NCBI RefSeq assembly: GCF_958295425.1
Contig: NC_081145.1
Coordinates: forward strand, 28,420,624-28,484,623
DNA length: 64,000 nt
Direction: 5' to 3'
DNA from: Solea solea
Lineage: Eukaryota; Chordata; Actinopteri; Pleuronectiformes; Soleidae
Under the pieces are notes generated by a model that saw only the letters and a program-made list of their open reading frames with translations, had not been told where the DNA came from and made no database searches. Positions 50,963-62,892 of the stretch are shown here, piece after piece. The position numbers and the translations under genes are program-made. Numbering within the stretch: position 1 is the stretch's first letter; every line of letters begins with the position of its first letter.

Positions 50963-53411
50963 ATAACTAGTACCGCGCGCGGTTCTGAACGGGTTCGAGC
51001 CGACCCACGCGGGTCGCCGTGTGCCACGGCTCCCCGCGTGCCTCGCGCTCTCACCCGTTCATTCACCGCGCGCGGTACTAGTTATTTTCAGTACTAGTTA
51101 TTTTCAGTACTAGTTATTTTCAGTACTAGTTATTTTCAGTACTAGTTATTTTCAGCGGCGTCCCCGCGCATGTCGTGCCAAATTTCGTGGGGGATCGGGC
51201 AACGTATGGCAAAGTTATAGGGCACTTCCTGTTTAAAATGGCAGACTTCCTGTTCGGTCAAGTGCGTGTCCGTGAACGTGTTCAGGGAACTTCCCTTGTC
51301 TTACATATCAAGTTTTGTGCAGATCGGATAATCTTAGAGTTTACTTCCTGTTTCGGACATTCCACTTCCTGTTAGGAGGTCATCTCTTGCAGACATGCTC
51401 AGGACAGGTCCCTGGTGTCACATAAAAGGTTTCGTGCAAATCGGACAACGTACGACAAAGTTAGAGGGCACTTCCTGTTTAAAATGGCCAACTTCCTGTT
51501 CGTCTCTGGAAACATGTTCAGGAAAGGTCCCGTAACTCACATATCTAGTTTTGTGTCAATCGGACAATGTAAGACTTTACTTCCTGTTTCGGGTGTTCCA
51601 CTTCCTGTAGGGAGGTGACCTTTTACGTACATGCTCAGGACAGGTCCCTGGTGTCACATATAAGGTTTTGTGCATATCGGACAATGTACGGCAAAGTTAG
51701 AAGGCACTTCCTGTTTAAAATGGCCGACTTCCTGTTCGGTCAACGGCGTCTCCGTAAACATGTTCAGGGAAGGTCCGGTAACTCACATATCTAGTTTCGT
51801 GTCAATCGGACAATGTAAGACTTTACTTCCTGTTTCGGGCGTTCCACTTCCTGTAGGGAGGTGACCTTTTACGGACATGTTCCAGAAGGGTCTGGGGTCC
51901 CACATACTAAGTTTCAAGTGGATACAACAATCCCTGTTGGAGCAGCATCAAAAACTATAAACGTAATTCTGTCTGCTGTCACCAGGGGGCGCTGTATTTG
52001 AAAATGAATATTTTCATATAGACGTGTTCAGGGCCGGACTGTCATCAATCCTTGCAAGTTTGGTTCAGATCGGACCAGGATTGGCAAAGTTGTAACAGTT
52101 TGTTTTTTTAGAATTTTCTACCACCACCAGGAGGCGCTGTTTTCAAAATGTACCGTTTCAGCAACATAGTCGTCTTCAGCAACTAACCAGCATCAACTAT
52201 AGCAAGTTTGGTTGGGATCAGACCTTCCATCGCGAAGTTATAAGAGTTTCATTGTCTGTTATGAAAAATTATTATTATCTCCAATTTTGGCGCCCCCTAT
52301 CTCGTACGCCATACAATATTTTAAAAAGCTTTTGATAACTTTTGATGCTCAACTCGTCCACATTGATCTCACCAAGTTTGAAGGTGATCGCACAAAAGCT
52401 CTAGGAGGAGATAATTGAAATACAAGCTGTCATATTGTCTGCTGTCACCAGGGGGCGCTGTTTTCGAAATTTAATATTTTCATATAGACGTCTTAAGGGC
52501 CGGACTATCATCAATCCTAGCAAGTTTGGTTCAGATCGGACCAGGATTCACGAAGTTGTAGCAGTTTGATTTTTTGTCCCAAAAATCCGACTTTGCGTCG
52601 TTGCCATGGCAACACCGTTAAACGATTTGTTGTCATATTGATCACGCATCATCTACCATGTGTTTTGACTGTTGTCACCAATTTTCAGTGCGGTACGATT
52701 ATTTGTGTAAAAGTTATTCCCGAAATCGTAAAAAAACTTTTTTTTTGTGTATTTTCTTTCACCACAAGGAGGCGCTGTTTTCAAACTTCACCGTTTTTTC
52801 ATAGACGTCTTCAGCCATGGCCCATCATCAATGGTAGCAAGTTTGGTTCGGATCGGACCTTCCATCGCAAAGTTATAAGAGTTTTGTTTTTCTGATGCGA
52901 AACATCAGAATCATCACAAACTTTGCCGCCCCCTATCTCGTGCGCCATGTGACATTTGAAAAAACTTTTGATACCGTGAGCTCCTCAACTGGTCCACAGG
53001 GACCTCACCAAGTTTGAAGGTGATCGCACGAAAACTCTAGGAGGAGTTAGTTCAAATACCATTGCTGCGAATTCGCCAAAATCGCCCAAAAATGGCCAAT
53101 CAACCCAAGATGGCGGATTTCCTGTTGGGTTTGGATCATGGTCATAGTGTAATTTTTTCTTCATCCCGACCTTCTACACATGTGTACCGAATTTCGTGCA
53201 TGTGCGATATTTGTGTTGGTCATGGTGAATTTGGACAGGTGGCGCCGCACTTATTGGCCCCTCCCACATTCAATTTTCAACGCACATTCCCCGAACCTTT
53301 TTCAGACGTAAATTTACACCACGATTGATGCGGTCACAAAAATTGGTGAGTTTTGGGGTATGGGAAAGGCCTCAAAAAGGCGATTTACTTTAAGGAATAA
53401 TAAGAATAATA
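50963..53411 (+). repeat. Long-array unit F (2.45 kb)
   Basis: Head 50963-51085, five TACTAGTTATTTTCAG copies, three subrepeats, body, AAT-rich end. Confidence 0.9.
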
Positions 53412-55942
53412 ATAACTAGTACCGCGCGCGGTTCTGAACGGGTTCGAGCCGACCCACGCGGGTCGCCGTGTGCCACGGCTCCCCGCGTGCCTCGCGCTCT
53501 CACCCGTTCATTCACCGCGCGCGGTACTAGTTATTTTCAGTACTAGTTATTTTTCAGTACTAGTTATTTTCAGCGGCGTCCCTGCGCATGTCGTTCCAAA
53601 TTTCGAGGGGGATCGGGCAACGTATGACAAAGTTATAGGGCACTTCCTGTTTAAAATGGCAGACTTCCTGTTCGGTCAAGTGCGTGTACGTAAACGTGTT
53701 CAGGGAACTTCCCTTGTCTTACATATCAAGTTTTGTGCAGATCGGATAATCTTAGAGTTTACTTCCTGTTTCGGGCATTCCACTTCCTGTTGGGAGGTCA
53801 TCTCTTGCAGACATGCTCAGGACAGGTCCCTGGTGTCACATAAAAGGTTTCGTGCAAATCGGACAACATACGGCAAAGTTAGAGGGCACTTCCTGTTTAA
53901 AATCGCCAACTTCCTGTTCGTCTCCGTAAACGTGTTCAGGGAAGTTCCCTTGTCTTACATATCAAGTTTTGTTCAGATCGGACAATGTAAGACTTTACTT
54001 CCTGTTTCGGGCGTTCCACTTCCTGTAGGGAGGTGACCTTTTACGGACATGCTCAGGACAGGTCCCTGGTGTCACATATGAGGTTTTGTGCAGATCGGAC
54101 AACGTACGGCAAAGTTAGAGGGCACTTCCTGTTTAAAATGGCCGACTTCCTGTTCGGTCAACGGCGTCTCCGTAAACATGTTCAGGGAAGGTCCAGTAAC
54201 TCACATATCTAGTTTCGTGTCAATCGGACAATGTAAGACTTTACTTCCTGTTTCGGGCGTTCCACTTCCTGTAGGGAGGTGACCTTTTACGGACATGTTG
54301 AGGAAGGGTCTGGGGTCCCACATACTAAGTTTCAAGTGGATACAACAATCCCTGTTGGAGCAGCATCAAAAACTATAAATGTAATTCTGTCTGCTGTCAC
54401 CAGGGGGCGCTGTATTTGAAAATGAATATTGTCATATAGACGTGTTCAGGGCCGGACTGTCATCAATCCTTGCAAGTTTAGTTCAGATCGGACCAGGATT
54501 GGCAAAGTTGTAACAGTTTGTTTTTTTAGAATTTTCTACCACCACCAGGAGGCGCTGTTTTCAAAATGTACCGTTTCAGCAACACAGTCGTCTTCAGCAA
54601 CTAACCATCATCAACTATAGCAAGTTTGGTTGGGATCAGACCTTCCATCGCGAAGTTATAAGAGTTTCATTGTCTGTTATGAAAAATTATTATTATCTCC
54701 AATTTTGGCGCCCCCTATCTCGTACGCCATACAATATTTCAAAAAGCTTTTGATAACTTTTGATGCTCAACTCGTCCACATTGATCTCACCAAGTTTGAA
54801 GGTGATCGCACAAAAGCTCTAGGAGGAGATAATTGAAATACAAGCTGTCATATTGTCTGCTGTCACCAGGGGTCGCTGTTTTCGAAATTGAATATTTTCA
54901 TATGAACGTCTTTAGGGCCGGACTATCATCAATCCTAGCAAGTTTGGTTCAGATCGGACCAGGATTCGCGAAGTTGTAGCAGTTTGATTTTTTGTCCCGA
55001 AAATCCGACTTTGCGCCGTTGCCATGGCAACACCGTTAAACGATTTGTCGTCATATTGCTCACGCATCATCTACCATGTGTTTTGACTGTTGTCACCAAT
55101 TTTGAGTGCAGTACGATTATCTGTGTAAAAGTTATTCCCGAAATCGTAAAAAAACTTTTTTTTTGTGTATTTTCTTTCACCACAAGGAGGCGCTGTTTTC
55201 AAACTTCACCGTTTTTTCGTAGACGTCTTCAGCCATGGCCCATCATCAATGGTAGCAAGTTTGGTTCGGATCGGACCTTCCATCGCAAAGTTATAGGAGT
55301 TTTATTTTTCTGATGCGAAACATCAGAATCATCACGAACTTTGCCGCCCCCTATCTCGTGCGCCGTGCGACATTTGAAAAAACTTTTGATACCGTGAGCT
55401 CCTCAACTGGTCCACAGGGACCTCACCAAGTTTGAAGGTGATCGCACGAAAACTCTAGGAGGAGTTAGTTCAAATACCATTGCTGCGAATTCGCCAAAAT
55501 CGCCAAAAAATGGCCAATCAACCCAAGATGGCGGAATTCCTGTTGGGTTTGGATCATGGTCATAATGTAATTTTTTCTTCATCCTGACCCACTACACATG
55601 TGTACCGATTTTCGTGCATGTGCGATAATTGTGTTGTTCATGGTGAATTTTGACAGGTCGCTTTGCACGTTTTGGCCCCTCCCACATTCAATTTTTGACG
55701 CACATTCCCCGAACCTTTTTCAGACGTAAATTTACACCACGATTGATGCAGTCACAAAAATCTGTGAGTTTTGGGGTATGGGAAAGGCCTCAAAAAGGCA
55801 ATTCATTTGGGGGAATAATAAGAATAATAATAATAATCTTTCCAGTTTCAAGAGGGTTCTTGCAACCTTGTTGCTCGAACCCTAATAATAATCCTTTCAG
55901 TTTCAATAGGTTTCTTGCAACCTTGTTGCTCGAACCCTAAAA
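53412..55942 (+). repeat. Long-array unit G (2.53 kb)
   Basis: Head 53412-53534, three TACTAGTTATTTTCAG copies (one with an extra T), three subrepeats, body, and two tail hairpins at 55853-55883 and 55908-55938. Confidence 0.9.
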
Positions 55943-58793
55943 ATAACTAGTACCGCGCGCGGTTCTGAACGGGTTCGAGCCGACCCACGCGGGTCGCCGT
56001 GTGCCACGGCTCCCCGCGTGCCTCGCGCTCTCACCCGTTCATTCACCGCGCGCGGTACTAGTTATTTTCAGTACTAGTTATTTTCAGTACTAGTTATTTT
56101 CAGCGGCGTCCCCGCGCATGTCGATCCAAATTTCGGGGGGATCGGGCAACGTATGGCAAAGTTATAGGGCACTTCCTGTTTAAAATGGCTGACTTCCTGT
56201 TCGGTCAAATGCGCGTCCGTTAACGAGTTCAGGGAAGTTCCCTTGTCTTACATATCAAGTTTTGTTCAGATCGGACAATCTTAGAGTTTACTTCCTGTTT
56301 CGGGCATTCCACTTCCTGTTGGGAGGTCATCTTTTGCAGACATGCTCAGGACAGGTCCCTGGTGTCACATATAAGCTTTCGTGCAAATCGGACAACGTAC
56401 GGCAAAGTTAGAGGGCACTTCCTGTTTAAAATGGCCAACTTCCTGTTTGTCTCTGGAAACATGTTCAGGGACAGTCCCGTAACTCACATATCTAGTTTCG
56501 TGTCAATCGGACAATGTAAGACTTTACTTCCTGTTTCGGGCGTTCCACTTCCTGTAGGGAAGTGACCTTTTACGGACATGCTCAGGACAGGTCCCTGGTG
56601 TCACATATAAGGTTTTGTGCAGATCGGACAACGTACGGCAAAGTTAGAAGGCACTTCCTGTTTAAAATGGCAACTTCCTGTTCGGTCAACGGCGTCTCCG
56701 TAAACATATTCAGGGAAGGTCACGTAACTCACATATAAGGTTTTGTGCAAATCGGACAATGTACGGCAAAGTTAGAGGGCACTTCCTGTTTAAAATGGCC
56801 AACTTCCTGTTCGTCTCCGTAAACGTGTTCAGGGAAGTTCCCTTGTCTTACATATCAAGTTTTATTCAGATCGGACAATGTAAGACTTTACTTCCTGTTT
56901 CGGGCGTTCCACTTCCTGTAGGGAGGTGACCTTTTACGGACATGCTCAGGACAGGTCCCTGGTGTCACATATAAGGTTTTGTGCAGATCGGACAACGTAC
57001 GGCAAAGTTAGAGGGCACTTCCTGTTTAAAATGGCCGACTTCCTGTTCGGTCAACGGCGTCTCCGTAAACATGTTCAGGGAAGGTCCAGTAACTCACATA
57101 TCTAGTTTCGTGTCAATCGGACAATGTAAGACTTTACTTCCTGTTTTGGGCCTTCCACTTCCTGTAGGGAGGTGACCTTTTACGGACATGTTGAGGAAGG
57201 GTCTGGGGTCCCACATACTAAGTTTCAAGTGGATACAACAATCCCTGTTGGAGCAGCATTAAAAACTATAAATGTAATTCTGTCTGCTGTCACCAGGGGG
57301 CGCTGTATTTGAAAATGAATATTTTCATATAGACGTGTTCAGGACAGGACTGTCATCAATCCTTGCAAGTTTGGTTCAGATCGGACCAGGATTGGCAAAG
57401 TTGTAACAGTTTCTTTTTTTAGAATTTTCTACCACCACCAGGAGGCGCTGTTTTGAAAATGTACCGTTTCAGCAACATAGTCGTCTTCAGCAACTAACCA
57501 TCATCAACTATAGCAAGTTTGGTTGGGATCAGATCTTCCATCGCAAAGTTATAAGAGTTTCATTGTCTGTTGTGAAAAATTATTATTATCTCCAATTTTG
57601 GCGCCCCCTATCTCGTACGCCATACAATATTTTAAAAAGCTTTTGATAACTTTTGATGCTCAACTCGTCCACATTGATCTCACCAAGTTTGAAGGTGATC
57701 GCACAAAAGCTCTAGGAGGAGATAATTGAAATACAAGCTGTCATATTGTCTGCTGTCACCAGGGGGCGCTGTTTTCGAAATTGAATATTTTGATATAGAC
57801 GTCTTTAGGGCCGAACTATCATCAATCCTAGCCAGTTTGGTTCAGATCGGACCAGGATTCGCGAAGTTGTAGCAGTTTGATTTTTTGTCCCAAAAATCCG
57901 ACTTTGCGTCGTTGCCATGGCAACACCGTTAAACGATTTGTCGTCATATTGATCACGCATCATCTACCATGTGTTTTGACTGTTGTCACCAATTTTGAGT
58001 GCGGTACGATTATCTGTGTAAAAGTTATTCCCGAAATCGTAAAAAAACTTTTTTTTTGTGTATTTTCTTTCACCACAAGGAGGCGCTGTTTTCAAACTTC
58101 ACCGTTTTTTCATAGACGTCTTCAGCCATGGCCCATCATCAATCATAGCAAGTTTGGTTTGGATCGGACCTTCCATCGCAAAGTTATAAGAGTTTTGTTT
58201 TTCTGATGCGAAACATCAGAATCATCACGAACTTTGCCGCCCCCTATCTCGTGCGCCGTGCGACATTTGAAAAAACTTTTGATACCGTGAGCTCCTCAAC
58301 TGGTCCACAGGGACCTCACCAAGTTTGAAGGTGATCTCACGAAAACTCTAGGAGGAGTTAGTTCAAATACCATTGCTGCGAATTCGCCAAAATCGCCCAA
58401 AAATCGCCAATCAACCCAAGATGGCGGATTTCCTGTAGGTTTCACGGGAAAGTCGTCATCGACTTTTTTGACCGTCCCCACCTAATGAACGTGTGTACCA
58501 AGTTTCGTTCACGTACGTTAAACCCGACATGAGTTGACCTAATAGAAGTTTTTTGCGTGACTTTTTAGCCCCTCCCACCTCCAATTTTCCACGCATTTTC
58601 CCCGAACGACTTTCAGACGTAAATTTACACCAGGATTGATGCGGTCACAAAAATCTGTGAGTTTTGGGGTATGGGAAAGGCCTCAAAAATGCGATTTACT
58701 TTTAGGAATAATAATAATAATAATAATAATAATCTTTTGCATTTCAATAGGGTTCTTGCAACCTTGTTGCTCGAACCCTAATAATAATAATAA
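55943..58793 (+). repeat. Long-array unit H (2.85 kb, longest of the homogeneous set)
   Basis: Head 55943-56065, three TACTAGTTATTTTCAG copies, about five subrepeats, body, and a tail hairpin at 58749-58779 followed by (TAA)n. Its last 350 bp, from about 58440, differs from the other units and resembles another family member. Confidence 0.85.
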
Positions 58794-60490
58794 TTAAAGC
58801 TGCAAGCAGCGTTGTACGGGACCTCGCGGCCGCCACCCTCTACCGGCATGTCATGTATAACGTGGGCTCTGGCCGGGTTACTTATCTCGCATGTGAAGTT
58901 TAGTGCAGATTGGTCGACGTGTGGCAATGTTACGGGTCACTTCCTGTCTGGGAAGACCTACTTCCTGTGTGCAGGTCATGGTTTGCAAACATGTTCAGGG
59001 TGGGCCCTTGGTACCACATATCAATTTTGGAGCCGATTGGTCAATGTATGGCCAAATGACAGGGCACTTCCTGTTTCGGGCGACCTACTTCCTGTGTGCA
59101 GGTGATGTCTTGCAGATGTGTTCAGGACGGGCCCTTGGTACCACATATCAAGTTTCGGGCTGATTGGTCAATGTTTGGTGAAGTTAATGGGCACTTCCTG
59201 TTTTGGGCGACCTACTTCCTGTGTGCAGGTGATGTCTTGCAGATGTGTTCAGGGCAGGCCCTTGGTACCACATATCAATTTTGGAGCCGATTGGTCAATG
59301 TTTGGCGACGTTAAAGAGCACTTCCTGTTTCAGACAATCTACTTCCTGTGTGCAGGTGATGTCTTGCAGACGTGTTCAGGGCGGGCGCTTGGTACCACAT
59401 ATGAAGTTTCGGGCCGATTGGTCAATGTTTGGCGGAGTTAAAGGGCACTTCCTGTTTCAGAGGAACTACTTCCTGTGTGCAGGTGATGTCTTGCAGATGT
59501 GTTCAGGGCAGGCCCTTGGTACCACGTATCAATTTTGGATCCGATTGGTCAATGTACGGGCAAATGACAGGGCACTTCCTGTTTCAGGCACCCTACTTCC
59601 TGTGTGCAGGTGATGTCTTGCAGACGTGTTCAGGGCGGGCGCTTGGTACCACATATGAAGTTTCGGGCCGATTGGTCAATGTTTGGTGAAGTTAAAGGGC
59701 ACTTCCTGTTTCAGAGGATCTACTTCCTGTGTGCAGGTGATGTCTTGCAGATGTGTTCAGGGTGGGCCCATGGTCTCACATATCAAGTTTTGGGTCAATG
59801 GGGAAATTTTTGGGCGAGTTACAGGGCACTTCCTGTTTAGCGGCGAAACGCGATAATCAAAATGGCCGACATCGCGTTGGGGTCAAGTTCGCATTCGTAG
59901 ACGTGTTCAGGGGCGGGGTCTGGTGTCACGTATGAAGTTTCGTGTGGATAGGCCAAAGTATGGCGAAGTTATAGCACACGTGTTGTTTCGTGGCGAGCCG
60001 CCGAAATTCGCCAAAATTCCGATGGCTGCCGTGGCCACGCCCCTTTGAATCTGCGAAAGTTTTCTATAACTTTTGATCTTGGATGGGTCTGGAACAATAT
60101 GACGCGTTTTCCGCGTTGCTACGATGAACGCCCTCAGACAAGTTCGTTCAGTTACGAAACTTGTAAAACGCCAAGATGGACGCCAAATCCAAGATGGCCG
60201 ACTTCCTGTTGAGTCGAGGTCATGGTGTCAAAAGGATTTTTTGTTCGGCTTGCGCCGAACAATCACCCCTCCGAGTTTCGGGAAATTCGGTGAAACTGAA
60301 TTTTGCCTGCTCCATAGGCACGTGACCTGTGGGGGCGCTACTGAGCCATTTTGCATTGGTTTTTCGCAATTCCACTATTTTATCGAATTTTTCGGCAGTT
60401 CTGGTGTGCGTGCCAATTTTCGTCCGTTTTCACGGTGGTTCAGGGGGTCAAATTTGAGATCCCGTGGCATGAAAGAAAATAATAATAATA
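58794..60490 (+). repeat. Related element with 127-bp subrepeats
   Basis: Starts TTAAAGCTGCAAGCAGCG (a GCTG-CAAG-CAGC hairpin) after (TAA)n. Seven tandem 126-127-bp subrepeats at about 58880-59830 contain ttcctgtgtgcaggtgatgt and cttggtaccacatat. Then follow aagatggccgacttcctg (60191-60208) and a (AAT)n end. The head is typical of a repeat class seen widely in fish. No coding content supported. Confidence 0.75.
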
Positions 60491-60497
60491 ATAATAA

Positions 60498-60870
60498 TTC
60501 CTAGAATAACAATATGTCCTCGCCCACTGCGTGGGCTCGGACCCTACGCGCACTGTGTGCGTGCCCGGTCCTCGGTCCTTGCACACTACTGTGTTTGTGC
60601 ACGGTCCTAGGTCCTTGCACACTGCTGTGTGAGTGCGTGGTTTATGTTGCTAGAATTACAATAGGTCCTCGCACACTGTGTGAGTGCTCGGTCCCTAATA
60701 ATCCTTCCAGTTTCAATAGGGTTCTTGCAACCTTGTTGCTCGAACCCTAATAATAATAATCCTTTCAGTTTCAATAGGTTTCTTGCAACCTTGTTGCTCG
60801 AACCCTAATAATCCTTCCAGTTTCAATAGGTTTCTTGCAACCTTGTTGCTCGAACCCTAATTAAGGCCTT
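60498..60870 (+). repeat. Cluster of tail hairpins
   Basis: Contains GTCC/GGAC-type hairpins (60516-60542 and, decayed, 60663-60696) and three GGTTC/GAACC-type hairpins (about 60718-60748, 60776-60806 and 60838-60868), separated by TAATAAT. These are probably stacked 3' ends of truncated copies. Confidence 0.75.
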
Positions 60871-61084
60871 GAACCTTTACATTTGCTTCTTCAGAATTAA
60901 AATAACACGTAGAAATACAAGTGTCTATTCTTTATCGCAGTGTCGACCTCAGTCTCTCTCTCTCCATTCAGTGTCAGTGGGTGGATTCCCTGTTTCAGAT
61001 TCAGTCATCAGACGTGCGTTTTTTTGTCTATTTTTGGTAGGAGATAATTATTGAAACAGAATTTAGCCTGAGTGAAGGGAGAAG

Positions 61085-61122
<38 letters not shown>

Positions 61123-62059
61123 GTTGTCTCTCATTCCCAGTTCAAGCACAGCCAGCACAGAGTAAATGAATCCTGAGATTACCATAGGTCACTGAATTCA
61201 TTCTCCAAATGGCAATCGGAGTGATTTCTCCAGGGGGAAGATGACTGGCACGTTGGGTTCACCCTCCCGATCACCTTCAGGTGTGGAAATCATTCTCTGT
61301 GTCGTAGAGTAAGGTGGACAGACCTCGGAAGCCATCTTTTAAATGAGAAAGGGGCGGGGCTGGATGGTGGAGCCAAAGAGCACCTTGATTTGTTTGAGGA
61401 GCCACTGGTCAATGATCAAATCTGAGGAAATTTAACTTGACCATGTGACCATACACTGGAAATTTGTTTAGTTCATGTTCAAAAAAATGTCGCCCTCTGA
61501 TGGCCATTTAAGAGAACACAAGTTTTAAAGCCTTCCAACACCTACTTCACCTTCTGGACCTACTGGACTACGCCATCCATCCATTTTCTACAGCTTATCT
61601 GAGGTTGGGTGGCTGGGGTAGCAGCTTGAGCAGAGAAGCCCAGACTTACCACAGTAAACAGGTCTATATATCTGCAGTTTTATGTTGTGGCCTTGTGTTC
61701 CCTCTGTGTGTGTGCGTGTTTCTGAATTCTCTCTCTGTCCTCTACTTGGCCTCATCCTCCATCAGTGGAGCAAAAGTCGCAGATATTTGGGAAGATAAAT
61801 CACTGCGATGTGGGAAATCACCCCTGCCCCCCTTTTAGCCTGTAAGAGTTGAGGCAATTACCGTGGCCTGTTACCATGACGACCACTCTGTTTTCATTCT
61901 GAACACCTACCTGCAAATATTCCTGACATCTTCTAGAATCACCAAACCTTGGCTCTGAGCACTTGACTGACCATCACATCTTCAAAAGAGACCCACTGAA
62001 ACTTCACTGACCACATCAGTTTCTTAAAGGATCTCCAAACCCTTGAAGGAACCTTTGCA
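60871..62059. other. Sequence right of the long array
   Basis: (CAG)n at 61087-61120 and a fragment ccatccattttctacagctt at 61578-61597 that is a common fish repeat end. The remainder is unique, with no gene seen. Confidence 0.5.
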
Positions 62060-62610
62060 TATCGCGAACCTGGCTACACTCACACATCAGGGTCCTGTAG
62101 TATCCCACTTCACCATCGGGTGGCAGTACAAGTCTGGACGCAGAGAATAGGACGCATTCCTGCAAAAGAAGAAGAGAACGGTGCAACAGCTCCCTCGGAC
62201 ACCTGTGGATCGAGCAGCTCACAGCTGAAAGTTCCGTCGGGCAGGGGGGTCGGGGTGTCTGCCGGTTCAAGGGTCACCAGATCGAGGCTCAGATGACTAT
62301 CCTTGGCGACTACTTCTTCTGTTGTTGAAATGTTTTTTCTGCTTGGTGAACGGGGCTTATACTCCACCTACTGGTGGGGTGGAAGTTCAGCTCGCACATG
62401 CGCTGTCCACGCACACCCAACGCACTCTTTGCAAGTGGTTCCAAAAATCTGGATTGCATGACGCAGTTCGCTTCATGTGCATGGAAGAACACCAGGGGCT
62501 TTAGGGTCCGGATTTTACTGGTAAGCAGTGAAGGGAGGCTAAGACCCTGTTGTGAGTTCCAGCTTAAAGCCTTGCAGCACGATAATGTTGGATGTTGCAC
62601 CTTTAATCAC
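62060..62610. mobile_element. Unclassified dispersed repeat, copy 2
   Basis: 62095-62345 aligns with 16635-16855, sharing tcccacttcaccatcggg, gtacaagtctggacgcag, gccggttcaagggtc and actacttcttctgttg. It extends further right here, to ttgcacctttaa at about 62605. No coding content recognised. Confidence 0.7.
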
Positions 62611-62889
62611 GGTGATTATTAGACTTTTATCTGCGGATGAATCACCTCATCATCAGGACATGCTGTTTGCCCTTTGACGAGATGAAAAGCAGAGCAATGA
62701 GAGGGTGGAGGGTTTGAACCCGGGTTTTCACCCATGTGATGAAAGGATGATCTCTTTGAACAGTAATTACGTTGCCTGACATTTACCAACAGACAGGTTT
62801 CAGGTAAAAAAGCCTTGTGAACTTTATTTGTTTACATGCTTTTCTATTCTCTATCACTCTTTATCTCTTTCACTCGCTCAGGCCACAAA
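62611..62889. other. Spacer before the terminal satellite
   Basis: No feature recognised. Confidence 0.4.
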
Positions 62890-62892
62890 TTC

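Noticed and set aside
53470..54036. 188-codon frame across head and subrepeats of unit G
   Set aside because: Runs through the hairpin head and tandem subrepeats; interrupted in sister units.
43173..57729. A 68-codon frame (starts MGSDLPSRSYKSF) present in every long-array unit
   Set aside because: Its identity only mirrors the near-identity of the units. Neighbouring noncoding segments are equally conserved, and it resembles no known domain.
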